64,000 bases of DNA from Babylonia areolata (lineage: Eukaryota; Mollusca; Gastropoda; Neogastropoda; Buccinidae). The position numbers and the translations under genes are program-made. The notes beneath the pieces are model-generated. The model worked only from the letters and a program-made list of their open reading frames with translations. It had not been told where the DNA came from and did no database searches. Positions 19,046 through 30,200 of this stretch are shown here, piece by piece; the stretch's first letter is position 1, and each line of letters opens with the position of its first letter. The stretch is taken from NCBI RefSeq assembly GCF_041734735.1, contig NC_134878.1:39971329-40035328 (forward strand), written 5' to 3'.

Positions 19046-20813
19046 GACTTTGACTTAATCCTTTGTTCCGATCGGAACACAGGGTCCGCACTGCAGATCT
19101 CCATCTCGCTCTGTCTTGGGCTGTTCTCTTGGCTTCACCCCAGGTCATGTTGGTGGACTTGAGTTCTACCTGTAGAGTTCTTCTCCAGGTGGTGACTGGT
19201 CGTCCCTTCTTCCGCTTCCCCTGTGGGTTCCAGTCCAAGGCGAGGCATGGAATGTGGGCCCTGTCCTCTACGCAGTGTGTGTCCAACCCAACACCACTTC
19301 CTCATCTGGATACTCTTTTTTGATTTGGTCTTGCTTCGTCCGGCGCATGAGTTCCTTGTTGGAAATTCACTCCGGCCATCTGATGCGCAGGATCTGGCGA
19401 AGACAGATGTTGATGAAGACTTGCAACTTGCTTTCCAGGCTCTTTGTGCGTCTCCAGGTCTCCGAACCGTACAATAACACGGACTTGACGTTGGTGTTGA
19501 ACAGCCTTAGCTTGGTGTGCAGACAGAGGTTTTCGTTCCTCCACACTGGTCTGAGGGTGACAAAAGCATGACGCGCCTTGCTGATCCTGGCCTTTCAAGT
19601 ACATCTTCATCAGCTCCTCCTGTCTTGCTGACTGTAGGTAGGTGAAGTGGTCAACATCCTCTATGGCCTGTCTATCGATGTTGATGGGAGCTTCCTGAGT
19701 GGCATTGACCCGCAGGCTCTTTGTTTTCCCCACGCTGATCTCGAATCCTGTAGTTTGGTGACGTTGCTCAGTCTCTCTGTTTTGTCTTGCATGTGTCCTT
19801 GAGAGTGCGACAGCAGGGTGATGTCATCTGCAAAGTAGAGATCTTCAAACTTTCTCGTGAGGGTCCATTGTATGCCTCTATGTTGGTCCATGCTGTCTTC
19901 ATCACCCAGTCAATCACAAGTGAGAAGATTAGAGGAGATAGCAAGCATCCTTGCCTGACTCCGGTGTTGACCTCAAAGGATGGTGACAGGTCGGTGTTGT
20001 GGATGACTCTGCAGCTGGTGTCTGTCCAGTCCACCATGTCAAACGCCTTTTTGTAGTCGACGAAGTTGATGTATAGTGGTGACTGCCACTCCAGCGATTG
20101 CTCAATGATGGTGCATAGATTTGCAATCTGGTCGGTGCATGATCTCCTGGCCCGGAATCCTGCCTTTTCCTTTCTCAGTGTGGTGCTGACGGCAGTTCTG
20201 ATCCTCTCCAGAATCACCCTGGTGAAAATTTTGCTGGGTATTGAGAGAAGCTGTATCCCTCTCCAGTTTTGGCAGTCGCTGAGATCTCCTTTCTTTGGAA
20301 GCTTTACAATGTAGCGCATCCTCCATTCCTCAGGTATATCTTCCTTTTCCCATGCTTCCTGTAGGACGCCGATGAGGATGTTTGCTGTGGTGTTCAGGTC
20401 TGCTTTCAAAACTTCTGGAGGAATGCTTTCCCACTCTTCATCTTCTTGATGACCTTTATCATTTCCTCTTTGCTGATAGGGCCCAGGTTGACGTTCAGAT
20501 CTTCCCCTTCTTCAAGGACTGGCAGATTTGCAACTGGTGCAACATTGAGAAGGCCACTAAAATACTCCTTCCACCGGTCTAACTGGTCTGTCGGTTTACT
20601 GAGTATCGCTCCATCTCTCCCCCGTACTGGTCGGTTGGTGTTGGCTTTCCTTCCCGACAGCTGTCGGGTGATGATGTAGAGTGTCCTCATGTCGTTCTTG
20701 TCCGCTGCTTCCTCTGCTTTTTTTTAGCAAGCTCATCCACCAATCTCTTCTTGTCCCTTCTTGCACTCCTCTTTACTTCTGTGTTCTTCAAGGTGTATTC
20801 TTGTTGGATTTGT
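19046..20813 (-). mobile_element. RTE-like LINE, 5' truncated, inserted in repeat C
   Basis: Minus-strand frames in order: 20406-20690 (PTDQLDRWKEYFSGLLN, then MIKVIKKMKSGKA), 19768-20409 (YIVKLPKKGDLSDCQNWRGI, AGFRARRSCTDQIANL, VDYKKAFDMVDW, GVRQGCLLSPLIFSLVIDWV), 19661-19891 (FEDLYFADDITLLSH), 19302-19733, and 19014-19286 ending GRPVTTWRRTLQVELKS. The same C-terminal module occurs at 52236-53107. At least four frame breaks. It is flanked by TAGAGTAT at 19038-19045 and 20814-20821. The 3' end on the minus strand reads GATTAAGTCAAAGTCA. Confidence 0.8.
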
Positions 20814-20945
20814 TAGAGTATATGGCAATGCTATTAACCAATCTACAAATTTTTAGGTCCTAAAAATGGCAATGCTATAAACCAATCTACAAATTTTTAA
20901 GTCTTAAAAATGGAAAAAGTACAGGGAAAGAAATGTGGATATTGC
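20814..20945 (+). repeat. Repeat family C, right half
   Basis: GCTATTAACCAATCTACAAAT, partly duplicated (20825-20855 and 20867-20900), then GGAAAGAAATGTGGATATTGC. This matches the second half of the intact copy near 30110-30200. Confidence 0.7.
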
Positions 20946-20974
20946 TGACTATTTCTCTCATATGTGAAGGACCT

Positions 20975-21190
20975 TCAATAATAATAATAATTCATAACTT
21001 TTCTATGGTGTGATATCCAGAACTAATGTTGCTCAAAGCACCTTACATGATCGAGCTAGATATAAACATAACATAAAAACATTACAACAGCTTAATCTAA
21101 TGTGTTCACAGAACAAATCAAAAAGCACAAACCATCAAACAGAAAATATCAAGTAAATAAATCTTAGATTGAAATGAAATACATTCCATA
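20975..21190 (-). mobile_element. 3' end fragment of the L2-like LINE family
   Basis: AATAATAATAATTCATAAC, then TGTGATATCCAGAAC, CAAAGCACCTTACATGATC and CATAAAAACATTACAAC correspond to the 3' UTR at 36385-36480 (GGATACTTATATAGCACACT, TCCAGAAATCTGCTC, GTGCTTTACAAAAATGC). On the minus strand the element would end in an ATT repeat. Confidence 0.6.
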
Positions 21191-21196
21191 AAACAC

Positions 21197-21250
21197 ACAC
21201 ACACACATGCGCGCGCACACCTGCACGCACGCACACACACACACACACTA
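21197..21250 (+). repeat. CA microsatellite
   Basis: Interrupted (CA)n with GCGCGC and ACGCACGC interruptions. Confidence 0.9.
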
Positions 21251-21349
21251 TATAAATAGAGAACAATAGAGAAGAACTACTGATGTCATTACATACAGCA
21301 ATGTTGTAAAAGGTAAAAAGTCCAATTTCAGTCTGCTACTGATGTAAAA

Positions 21350-24300
21350 CGTTTGTGTTCAAGGAAGGCAAAATGTCATATAAAGGTGATGTGGACATTG
21401 CCACTCTGCAGGAAACACGGCTGGCCGACTCGGGAACACTAAAGGAGAGGGACTACACCTTCTTCTGGCAAGGGAAGAGCTCTGATGCCCCAAGACAGCA
21501 CGGAGTAGGCTTTGCAGTCAGGAACAGCTTGCTGAACATGATCGAACCAGGCAGCGGCGGTTCAGAACGACTCCTGACTCTCCGTCTCAACACCTCCGAA
21601 GGCTATGTCACTCTCGTCAGCGCATATGCTCCACCTCTGTCCGCCTCTCCAGACGCCAAGGATGTGTTCCATGAAAATCTCGCATCAACCATAAGGAACA
21701 TGCCCAGGACAGAACAACTTGTTCTCCTGGGCGACTTCAATGCCAGAGTGGGTGCAGACAATGATTCGTGGCCCTCCGGTCTCGGTTCCTTTGGAGTGGG
21801 GAAAATGAACGAGAATGGGCAGTGACTGCCATGAACTGTGCATCGCCAACTCCTTCTTCAGGACGAAGCCCCAACACAAAGTCTCCTGGAGGCACCCGCG
21901 CTCAAAACATTGGCACCAACTGGATCTGATCCTAGTAAGATGAGCTGCCATCAAAAACCTTCTCCACACTCACTCTTACCACAGCGCAGACTGCGACACG
22001 GACCACTCTCTGGTATGCTGCAAGATCAGACTGCAACCAAAGAAGTTCCACTGCTCAAAGAAACAAGGGAACTCTTGCATTGACGTCAGCAAGATGTCTC
22101 AGTCAGACCTTGTAGAACAGTTTGCAGAGGCCTTTGAGAGAGAATTCGATGCGTTGCAGCCCAGAGACTGCCACAGAAAGACGGGAAATGCTACAAGACA
22201 CCATACACCGCATTGCTATGGCCACCTTTGGGAAGAAAACTGCGAAGTCCCACAACTGGTTTGAGGCCAAATCATCAGAGATGACTCCCGTTACTGAGGC
22301 CAAGCGCACTGCACTCACCAAGTACAAACGGTCACCTAGTGAGAAGAACCTGCAAATCCTCCGGGCCAGCGAAGAGAAACAGAATGCTGCTGAAAGAGGC
22401 AACATCCGAGGGATGTATGATGGCATCAAGAAGGCACTGGGACCAACACAGAGCAAGACTGCCCCCCTCAAATCTTCCACTGGGGAAGTAATCAATGATC
22501 CTAGCCAGCAGATGGAGAGATGGGCGGAACACTACTCCGACCTCTACTCCACAGAAAACATGGTGTCCAACTCAGCCCTCGATGCCATCAAGTGTATGCC
22601 GGTCATGGAAGAACTTGACGCAGAGCCGAGGACGAACTCAGCAAGGCCATTAACAGCCTGACATTAGGCAAGGCACCTGGCAGCGACGGAATTCCCCCAG
22701 ACTTCATTAAACACTGCAAGGCTACTCTTCTGCATCCTCTGCACACAGTCCTTTGTCAGTGCTGGAATGAGAGAGCTGTAACGCAGGACACGAGGGATGC
22801 CAAGATCATCACCCTGTACATAAACAACTACAGAGGCATCTCGCTTCTCAGCATTGTAGGCAAAGTCTGTGCTCGGGTCCTAATCCGCCTGCAGAAACTG
22901 GCCGAACGCATTTACCCGGAATCACAGTGAGGTTTCCGAGCAGAGAGATCCACGGTAGACATGATCTTCTCCCTTTGCCAAATCCAGAAGAAGTGCAGGG
23001 AGCAGAGGATGCCCCTGTATGTCTCATTCATTGACCTCACCAAGGCCTTGACCTAGTCAGCAGAAACGGCTTTTTCAGGGCTCTTCGAAAGATCGACTGC
23101 CCCCCCAAACTGCACAGCCTGATTGAGTCTTTCCATTCCAACATGATAGGGACAGTGCAGTTTAATGGTAACCTCTCCAAGCCCTTCGACATACGCAGTG
23201 GTGTCAAACAAGGCTGCATCCTCACCCCCACCCTATTTGGAATCTTCTTTGCTCATCTCCTGAGGCATGCGTTCAGCACAGCGCAAGAAGGGATCTACCT
23301 GCGGACCAGATCAGATGGCAGGCTCTTCAATCTTGCCCGCCTCAGAGCAAGGACAAAAGTCCGCGAAGCCCTCATCAGAGACATGCTCTTTGCTGATGAT
23401 GCCACAGTTGTGACCCACACCCAGTGGGACTTGCAGTCATTAATGGACCGCTTCTTCCAGGCCTGCAAAGATTTCGGTCTGACCATCAGTCTCAAGAAGA
23501 CAAACGTCCTAGGCCAAGACACACCATCTCCACCAGCCATCACCATTGATGACTACGAGCTTGAAGCCATCCATCAATTCACTTACCTTCGGGTCCACCA
23601 TCACCGACAACCTCTCCCTTGACACCGAGATCGACAAGAGGATCAGGAAGGCAGCCACAACACTAGCCCGCCTCACTCAAAGAATGTGGACAAATCCCAA
23701 GCTGACCACGAAGACAAAGATGGCTGTATACAATGCCTGCATCCTCAGCACCTTGCTGTATGGCAGTGAGGCGTGGACCACACATGCTTGTCAGGAGAAG
23801 AAGCTCAATACCTTCCACCCGAGAAGCCTACGGCGCACACTCGGCATCTCCTGGCAAGACAAGGTGACAAACACTGAAGTCCTGACTCGCGCTGGCCTCC
23901 CGACCATGTATACCATGCTGAGACAGTGTTGGCTTCGCTGGTTGGGCCACGTTCGCTGCATGGAAGATGGTCGCATCCCAAAAGACATCCTTTATGGAGA
24001 GCTCACCATGTGGCAGAGAAGCATCGGCCGCCCACAGCTGAGATACAAAGACTTTTGCAAACGTGACATGAAGGCGCTTGAGATCAACACCGAGTCCTGG
24101 GCGGACCTTGCAGATAACCGCAACAGCTGGAGAAGCACTCTCAAGAATCAGCTACAGACTGGTGAAGACAAACTGTCAGCTGCTGCAGCAGAAAAGCGAG
24201 CTCGCAGAAAAGGAACACCAGCCAACAGACCAGCATCAGTTTACACATGTGACCGCTGCGACAGAGACTCACTCTCGCATCAGTCTCTACAGTCACAGGC

Positions 24301-24480
24301 GATGCTGCTTGGTCCAAGCAGACAGCCCAGTTAGACATGAGGTCAGATATACGCTATCCATGGTCAGCCATGACCGAAGGAGGCCTACTGGGTCCCCTAG
24401 GTCTAAAATTCAGCGGGATGTTTTAGCTATGATACTGTACGACTCTCACCAGGGAGAGTGACCTGCCCATGGATAACGTC
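21350..24480 (+). mobile_element. RTE-like LINE with C-terminal cysteine motif, 5' truncated
   Basis: Frames in order: 21355-21825 endonuclease (VDIATLQETRLADSGTLKE, VLLGDFNARVGADND) lacking its first strand; 22122-22661 linker; unannotated middle frames with LGKAPGSDGIPPDFI and INNYRGISLLSIVGKV; 23143-23622 RT core (GVKQGCILTPTLFGIFFAH, DMLFADDATVV); 23546-24334 thumb (STLLYGSEAWTTHACQEKK, LGHVRCMEDGRIPKDILYGE). The C-terminal motif begins CDRCDRD and continues in another frame (SRISLYSHRRCC). The same architecture is seen at 59117-63235. About six frame breaks or stops. The RTE-like assignment is from the endonuclease type and lack of RNase H, from memory. Confidence 0.82.
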
Positions 24481-25283
24481 AAGCAGCAGGAACGAACAGC
24501 TCTGCCATAAAATAATATATTTTAACTGTTATTTTTTTCTTTTTAATATCATGAGATTTTTTCCCCATTCATCTGTGTATTGGTGACGTGAATTCGGAGT
24601 TTTTGTGCGGTGGATTCGGTAGGAGAGTGCTACAAGGTCCATTTGTGCGTCGACCTGTGTTCGTGGCTGTACTTCAGCCATTGTACCGGCAGCCTCTTTA
24701 GGAGCGGTGCTCTTCTACCAGAATATTACACGCCACGATTAACACGAAGCCGAAATCAGTATTTACTTTGTTCTTCGTGTATTAACCTTTCTTTTTTTTC
24801 TCTCTTCTTCTTTTTTCCCCAAACCCTTTTGAGTTTGTTATCGCAACGGTTTTTTTTTTTGTTTTGTTTTTTTAACCTGAATGTGACGTCTTGCATTGAC
24901 GTAACAGGATGAGGCGATGTCGTCTATACAGTTTGCGTCATTATTATGATGGAATTTAAATGGGGAAAGAATGAACAGCACCTGACAGTAACCACTCCTT
25001 CAAAACAAGTACATCTCGAGTATCAACAATCATCCTTTTCACCTGATCTGTTAAACACAGAAGAACGGTTTGTTGTTTTATTAAAAGATTCGGGAAATGC
25101 CTCTCTCCAGTTGCGACATTTATATCCTCATTACCATAAAAAAAGCCATCCAGTCTGTAGTTGGAGAGGTGGAATCTGTAACAAAACTGAAAAATAATAG
25201 TTTTTACGTCCAGTGTAAAAACGAGAGACAACGTAAGAAATTGTTACAGACGCAAAGCATCGCGGGCATTTGTCTTAGCTTCA

Positions 25284-25472
25284 AAATGGAACAGTCTCCC
25301 AGATGAGATAGTCACTGCACAAACAGTCAATGCTTTCAAGAACAGGCTAGACAACCACTGGAGAAACGAACCATCAGTCTTTCACCCGAAATGCCAGGAA
25401 TAACTGCCCTTAGCCTCCAACCACGCATGCAAGGACCTACACCGCTGACACAGTAAAGTAAAGTAAAGTAAA
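25284..25472 (+). mobile_element. Nested 3' fragment of a CR1/L2-type LINE
   Basis: It reads WNSLPDEIVTAQTVNAFKNR then LDNHWRNEP, the usual C-terminus of CR1/L2-group RTs, then a short 3' UTR and a TAAAG-type tail (AGTAAAGTAAAGTAAA) ending near 25470. It interrupts ORF1 of the I-like LINE. Confidence 0.75.
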
Positions 25473-25488
25473 ACCTGACCCGAAAACA

Positions 25489-25923
25489 GTGGGAATAGTT
25501 TTCCGAGAAGTTGACACCAGTTTTCTTTCCACTATACCTATTGTGAGCGACAGTCGGAAAATCCATCTGAAAAACGGGAGACCAGCGACAGTGATAACAT
25601 TCAAAATTCATGACCTTCCAGAAAAACTAAGCTTTGAAAATGTCCATTTAAAAATATATCCATATTGTTCTCCCGTCGTAAGATGTACTTTTTGTCAATT
25701 GTTACATCACACTAAAAAATATTGTTCCAGCAATACTCATCGATGCAGCAGATGTGGACAGTCGTCTCATTCTCGAGACAAATGTACTGCTGAAAGGTTT
25801 TGTTGGAACTGCAAGGGAGACCATTCAGCTGCTTTCCATGGATGTCCGGCCAAAATCGTCGCAAGAGAAGCGAATAAACTGAAATCTAAAACTTACATTT
25901 CATTTCAAGAAGCACTTCGATAG
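25489..25923 (+). CDS. LINE ORF1, zinc-knuckle part
   Basis: A 144-codon frame with an RRM-like lead-in (KIHLKNGRPATVITFKIHD) and three cysteine motifs at residues ~68-120: CTFCQLLHHTKKYC, CSRCGQSSHSRDKC and CWNCKGDHSAAFHGC. It stops at 25923; the downstream frame at 25948 continues ORF1. The upstream part of ORF1 is in 24946-25197 and 25097-25306, interrupted by the nested fragment. Confidence 0.8.
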   Translation: MGIVFREVDTSFLSTIPIVSDSRKIHLKNGRPATVITFKIHDLPEKLSFENVHLKIYPYCSPVVRCTFCQLLHHTKKYCSSNTHRCSRCGQSSHSRDKCTAERFCWNCKGDHSAAFHGCPAKIVAREANKLKSKTYISFQEALR

Positions 25924-25947
25924 GCAAGGCTGAATACGAATCAAAAT

Positions 25948-26721
25948 GTGTGCGAAAAAAAGAAATCATATGCAGAAGTTGTTAAAGCTTATCATAAACT
26001 GTGTTCCAAGTCTACACAGACAGGTGTACATTATGATAGTGTATCAACACAGACTGAGGTCTTTGATGGAAACTCAGTGTTGAAAAATGTATATGATGAT
26101 TACACGGTAATATCATCAGAAGGTAAAACTTCCGGTCTACATGACGTCCACTTGTCATTTGCAACAAAACCTGGTCTTCACAACAACCACCTGCCATCAT
26201 CATCTGAGGAGACGTTACCTATTCTACATGACGCCCACCCGACATCGTCACCTAAGGAGACATCAGCTGGTTTACAAGACGGTCATCTGACATTGTCATC
26301 GGAGGAGACATCACTTGATCTACATGACTACCTTCTGAAATCGTCATCAGAGGAGCCATCACCTGTTCTCCACAATGACCATATGACATCTTCTGAAAAT
26401 GCTTCACCTGTTCTACATGACGACCACCTGACGTCGTCATCTGTAAAGACATCATCGGGTGTACATGAAAGCCTTCCAACAGCATCACCTCAGCAGACAT
26501 TACATAATCTACATGACGACCACTTGACGGCGCCAACTGGGGAGACAACGCCTGATACACATGACTACCACCTGTCGTCATCATCAGAACAGTCATCACT
26601 TAGTCCACATGAATGCATAACATCACCATCTAAGCAGTCATCACCTAGTCTACATGGCGACCACCAGACGTCGCCATCTGGGGAGACAACACCTGGACTG
26701 TATGATGACTGGTCTATATGA
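25948..26721 (+). CDS. LINE ORF1, C-terminal part with 16-residue tandem repeats
   Basis: A 257-codon frame starts MCEKKKSYAEVVKAYHKL and has the STQTGV/STQTEV motif also seen in the other I-like ORF1 (TSTGTQTD). From about residue 65 to the end it is a degenerate tandem repeat with consensus near LHDDHLTSSSEETSPG, about a dozen units. The unit is rich in Ser, His and Asp. The reading frame is kept across all units despite decay elsewhere, which suggests the array expanded in coding register. Function unknown; an intrinsically disordered tail is the simplest reading. Confidence 0.75.
   Translation: MCEKKKSYAEVVKAYHKLCSKSTQTGVHYDSVSTQTEVFDGNSVLKNVYDDYTVISSEGKTSGLHDVHLSFATKPGLHNNHLPSSSEETLPILHDAHPTSSPKETSAGLQDGHLTLSSEETSLDLHDYLLKSSSEEPSPVLHNDHMTSSENASPVLHDDHLTSSSVKTSSGVHESLPTASPQQTLHNLHDDHLTAPTGETTPDTHDYHLSSSSEQSSLSPHECITSPSKQSSPSLHGDHQTSPSGETTPGLYDDWSI
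26137..26720 (+). repeat. 48-base minisatellite inside LINE ORF1
   Basis: The unit CTACATGACGACCACCTGAC followed by a TCGTCATCTGAGGAGACAT-like stretch recurs about twelve times with 70-85% similarity by eye. The period of 48 bases (some units 45 or 51) preserves the frame. Confidence 0.8.
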
Positions 26722-26932
26722 AGACCTTACGTCGTCATCCGAGGAGATAAAACTACATCTTATTAACTACCTAACATTGCATCAAATCAGTCATCACATT
26801 GTCTACACGAAGAACACCTCATCACCTTGTATTTTGATAGTATAAGGCCCTTTATCTATCATTATCTTAGTTTTAAATTCGGATATCTCATTATCTAATG
26901 ATATTTTTTCTACGATTCATTCTAGCTGATAA

Positions 26933-28069
26933 ATGACTAAGAAGTTGCAAATAACATGTGGGAATCTATCAGTCTTGCAATGGAACTCCCGCTCTTTGAG
27001 TACAAATATTGATAATCTGCGTGCTTACCTTTTTGAAAACTCTCATCATATTCTCCTTCTTCAGTCCTTGAATGTTACTAAAAACAAATTACCGAATCTG
27101 AGAGGTTATTATTATCCTCCGGTTCATCATATAAGCGAGGATTCTGACAAGATTAGTACAGCTATTTACGTGCAGTGTGGTTTGAATTACGCAAGTGTCC
27201 ATCCATCTCCTATTTCAAACTATACTGAAAAGATGTCATCTACGTTTGTAAAATTACATGTCTCTAATATAGTAATAATCAAATCATACATTTTGCGTCA
27301 GTCCCAAAGGTCCAAGTAAGCAAAATACAAATTGGTTGCGAACATTAAATTGCTCAAAAGACGGATCATCGGAGGAGATTTTAATTCCCATGCGCCCTTC
27401 TGGGATAGTGATTGTCAAATAATATCTCATCCTGACTTTGTTGAAAATATTGTTGATTCATCGTTGCATTTACTTAATGATGGGAGGATTACACGTATCC
27501 CAGATGTTGCTCATCATAGAGCATCGGCACTTGACCTAACCTTCATATCACCATCTCTAGCTTTAACAGCACAGTGGGATACTGGGGATGATCCACTAGG
27601 CAGTGATCACGTGCCAATCACACTGACTTTTAAGGATTGTAATATATCTAAATACAGCGGAGAAGACGAAATCCCAAAATTCAATTACAAATATGCAAAC
27701 TGGGAAACATTTCTAAACTATCTTACGAACATTTCTGAAAGTGAATTTTTTTGTGAAGATTTAAATGTTTTTTGCAACAACTTTCAAAAATCAGTTATTG
27801 GAGCTGCTGAAATAGCAATTCCCAAAAAAGGTTCAAAGAGGAGTGACACTTTTTCTGGAAATGTTTGGTGGAATGATGCATGTGCAGAGGCTGTAAATAC
27901 AAAGAAACTAGCATACCTAACATGGTTAAGACTCAGAAAAGTACCTGACAAAGATGTAAAAGAAGCCGCTCATAAAGAAATGTGTTACACAAAAATCAAG
28001 GCGAATAGAATCATAGCCCGAGAAAAAAAGACAATACTGGTCACAATTCTGTTTGAAGGAAGTATCTGA
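26933..28069 (+). pseudogene. LINE ORF2, endonuclease part (two frames)
   Basis: Frame 26933-27319 has LSVLQWNSRSLSTNIDNL, HHILLLQSLNVT (Gln-Ser where Gln-Glu is expected) and HVSNIVIIKSYI. Frame 27332-28069 has RRIIGGDFNSHAPFWDS, ALDLTFISPSL and LGSDHVPITLTF, then the linker VWWNDACAEAVNTKKLAYL. The loss of the metal-binding Glu and the frame break make it inactive. Confidence 0.8.
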
Positions 28070-29474
28070 CCATAAGGATATGAAGAAAGTGTGGGCCAAA
28101 ATGAAAGAAATGAAATCAGGCATTGTTCTGCAAGACTATCATATTAAAACGAAAGATAAAGAGTTTCTGTCCCCTCAAGAGAAGGCTGAAGAATTTGTTT
28201 GTCTGTATTCTAAAACAGGCAGTGTAGATAGTTTATCAACTAAACAAATGACTTTAAGAGAGGAAGAAGAAATCAGTGACAAATATAGAGATCCTACCCC
28301 ACAAAATGATAATACAATCAACTCAGCAATAACTTTACAGGAGGTAAAAAACTCTATTCATTTGTTGAGTAACAAAAATGTGTCAGTTGGTAAGGATGTA
28401 GTATCTTACACCATGTTAAACCATTTGCCAGAAAACTGGATAATTATATTACATACATTATTTCAAAAGTGCTGGGAATGTGGACAAATCCCTGAGGTAT
28501 GGAAAACTTCCATTGTAACTCCTGTATTAAAACAGAGTAAACCTCAAACAGAAGCTTCGAGTTATAGACCTATTTCGGTTACCTCCCACGTTGGGAAGTC
28601 ATGGAGAAAATTGTAAATATTAGAATGGTGTATTACTGTGACAAAAATAACATAATTCCGTCAGCTCAAACTGGATTCCGGAAAGGAAGATCTACAACTG
28701 ATCATCTGACCCGTCTCACTACTTAAATTAAAAAACAGTTTTCTAAGCGAAAAAGTATCCTTGCGTCCTTCTTCGATCTTACTAAAGCTTACGACTGAGT
28801 ATGGCATAGCAGACTGTTATTTAAGCTGAAACAAACTGGTCTGTCGGGTCATGTTTATGACTATGTTAAATCCTTTTTAAGTGGGAGATATACAGTGGCA
28901 TTTGAGGAAAAGGACAAGCCTACATTACATCAATTATGTACAGAAACATTTTCAGGGAGAACTCGATAGACTGAGTAGCTATATGCAATCTAATGGTTTT
29001 GAGTTTTCTGTAGAAAAAACACATTTGATCCTCTTTAATAATGGTTATAATCCCAGCAAACTACCACGTGTTTTTTTTTAGGACGTGAAATATTTTTCAA
29101 GTCGGAAATAAAATTTCTTGGGATCCTATTTCAAAACTAAACTGGAAGAAACACATTGATTCAATGGTGACTAAAGCAGTTAAAAGTTTTTAAATTTCTT
29201 AAAAATTGTAAGTCACTCTCCTTGGGGACAAGACTCCAAAATTCTTTTACATTTAGCGACATCTCTCGTAAGATCAAGATTGACCTACGGTCAAGAAATT
29301 TTCTTTTATGCTCCGCCCACGTTTCTAAAGAAGCTGCGAATAATTGACAGTAAAGCTGTGAAACTGGCTTTAGGGGTACCTGTGCATACTAAGACCTCAG
29401 AAGCCTATAAGCTTGCGGGTATTCTACCACGAGATGAAATCAGAAAATTAAGTTCTGCTAAATACATTGTGTGA
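28053..29474 (+). pseudogene. LINE ORF2, reverse transcriptase remnants
   Basis: Frame 28053-28616 has VSVGKDVVSYTMLNHLPENW, WKTSIVTPVLKQSKPQTEA and SYRPISVTSHVGKS. After a break, TGFRKGRSTTDHLTRL and a motif A region (FFDLTKAYD) can be read near 28670-28800. Motif B/C are largely missing between 28860 and 28930. Frame 28881-29081 has the palm-thumb link (SNGFEFSVEKTHLILFN); frame 29280-29474 the thumb (LKKLRIIDSKAVKLALGVPV). Confidence 0.75.
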
Positions 29475-29520
29475 TGTACAGCAGTGGATGATTTTGAGGA
29501 ATTAAATATTTGGTCTGATA

Positions 29521-30010
29521 TTGATTTTCCAAAAAAAAAAAGAACAAAATAATTCAAATCTACAAACCATTCGCACATATGTGTCAGATATTTTTAATTC
29601 TTCAGACATTGATTTGCATGATATGGCACCTCGTGTTCTGGTGCCACCTGTCCCTCCCTGGGAGTTAACAAAAGCAAACGTCAACATATGTGCTTCTGAC
29701 ACAACAAAAGGAGAATCTCCACATATAATAGCAGCATCTGTCAGAATTGAATTAGAAGAAAATTTTGATTATCATTTAAAAGTTTACACTGATGGCTCGG
29801 TTCTGGATGATAGCAGTGCAGGATCTGCTTTTGTCATTCCTGACCTAAAAACAGAAAAATCATATTATTTAGGTAAAGGACATTCAATTTTTACAGCTGA
29901 ATTGGTGGCCATCCTTATGGCTTTAAATCATCTTGTTGATATACCAATCATAGTAAGTAATATCCTATTTTGTGTTGATTCTCAATTGTTTCTTAGACGG
30001 AAAAATCATA
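29521..30010 (+). pseudogene. LINE ORF2, truncated RNase H
   Basis: The frame contains KVYTDGSVLDDSSAGSAFVI (first Asp), STIFTAEL-like SIFTAELVAILMALNHL (Glu) and ILFCVDSQLF (third Asp). The fourth motif is absent because repeat C starts at about 29997. Confidence 0.8.
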
Positions 30011-30200
30011 AATTTGTTTCAATAACATTGTGACATATACTCTACATTTCTTACCCCATCAAGAGACATAAAGAAGGCCCATCAAGGAGTGGAGGGGAAG
30101 AAATGTGGAGAATGTATTAAAATGTTATTAACCAATTTACAAGTTTTTCCATCTTATAAACAGAAAAGTACTGGGGAAGAAATGTGGATATTGCTGTTGT
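29997..30200 (+). repeat. Repeat family C, unsplit copy
   Basis: About 200 bases from GACGGAAAAATCATAAATTT to AAGAAATGTGGATATTGCTG, the same order as 18926-19045 plus 20814-20945. It carries ACTCTACATTTCTT near its start and AAGAAATGTGGA twice further on, an inverted arrangement that could fold. It is non-coding and probably a short non-autonomous element. Confidence 0.7.

Larger units (their letters stand above)
24540..30010 (+). mobile_element. Second I-like LINE, decayed, RNase H truncated
   Basis: A 5' UTR (about 24540-24940) precedes ORF1 pieces (24946-26721) with zinc knuckles and a repeat-bearing C-terminus. ORF2 follows: endonuclease (26933-28069), RT (28053-29474 in pieces) and RNase H (29521-30033). 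The RNase H ends abruptly where repeat C begins at about 29997, so family C inserted into or replaced its 3' end. A 3' fragment of another LINE is nested at 25284-25470. The lineage differs from the 9-14.6 kb copy: sequence identity is low although the architecture is the same. More than ten frame breaks or stops make it older. Confidence 0.8.
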
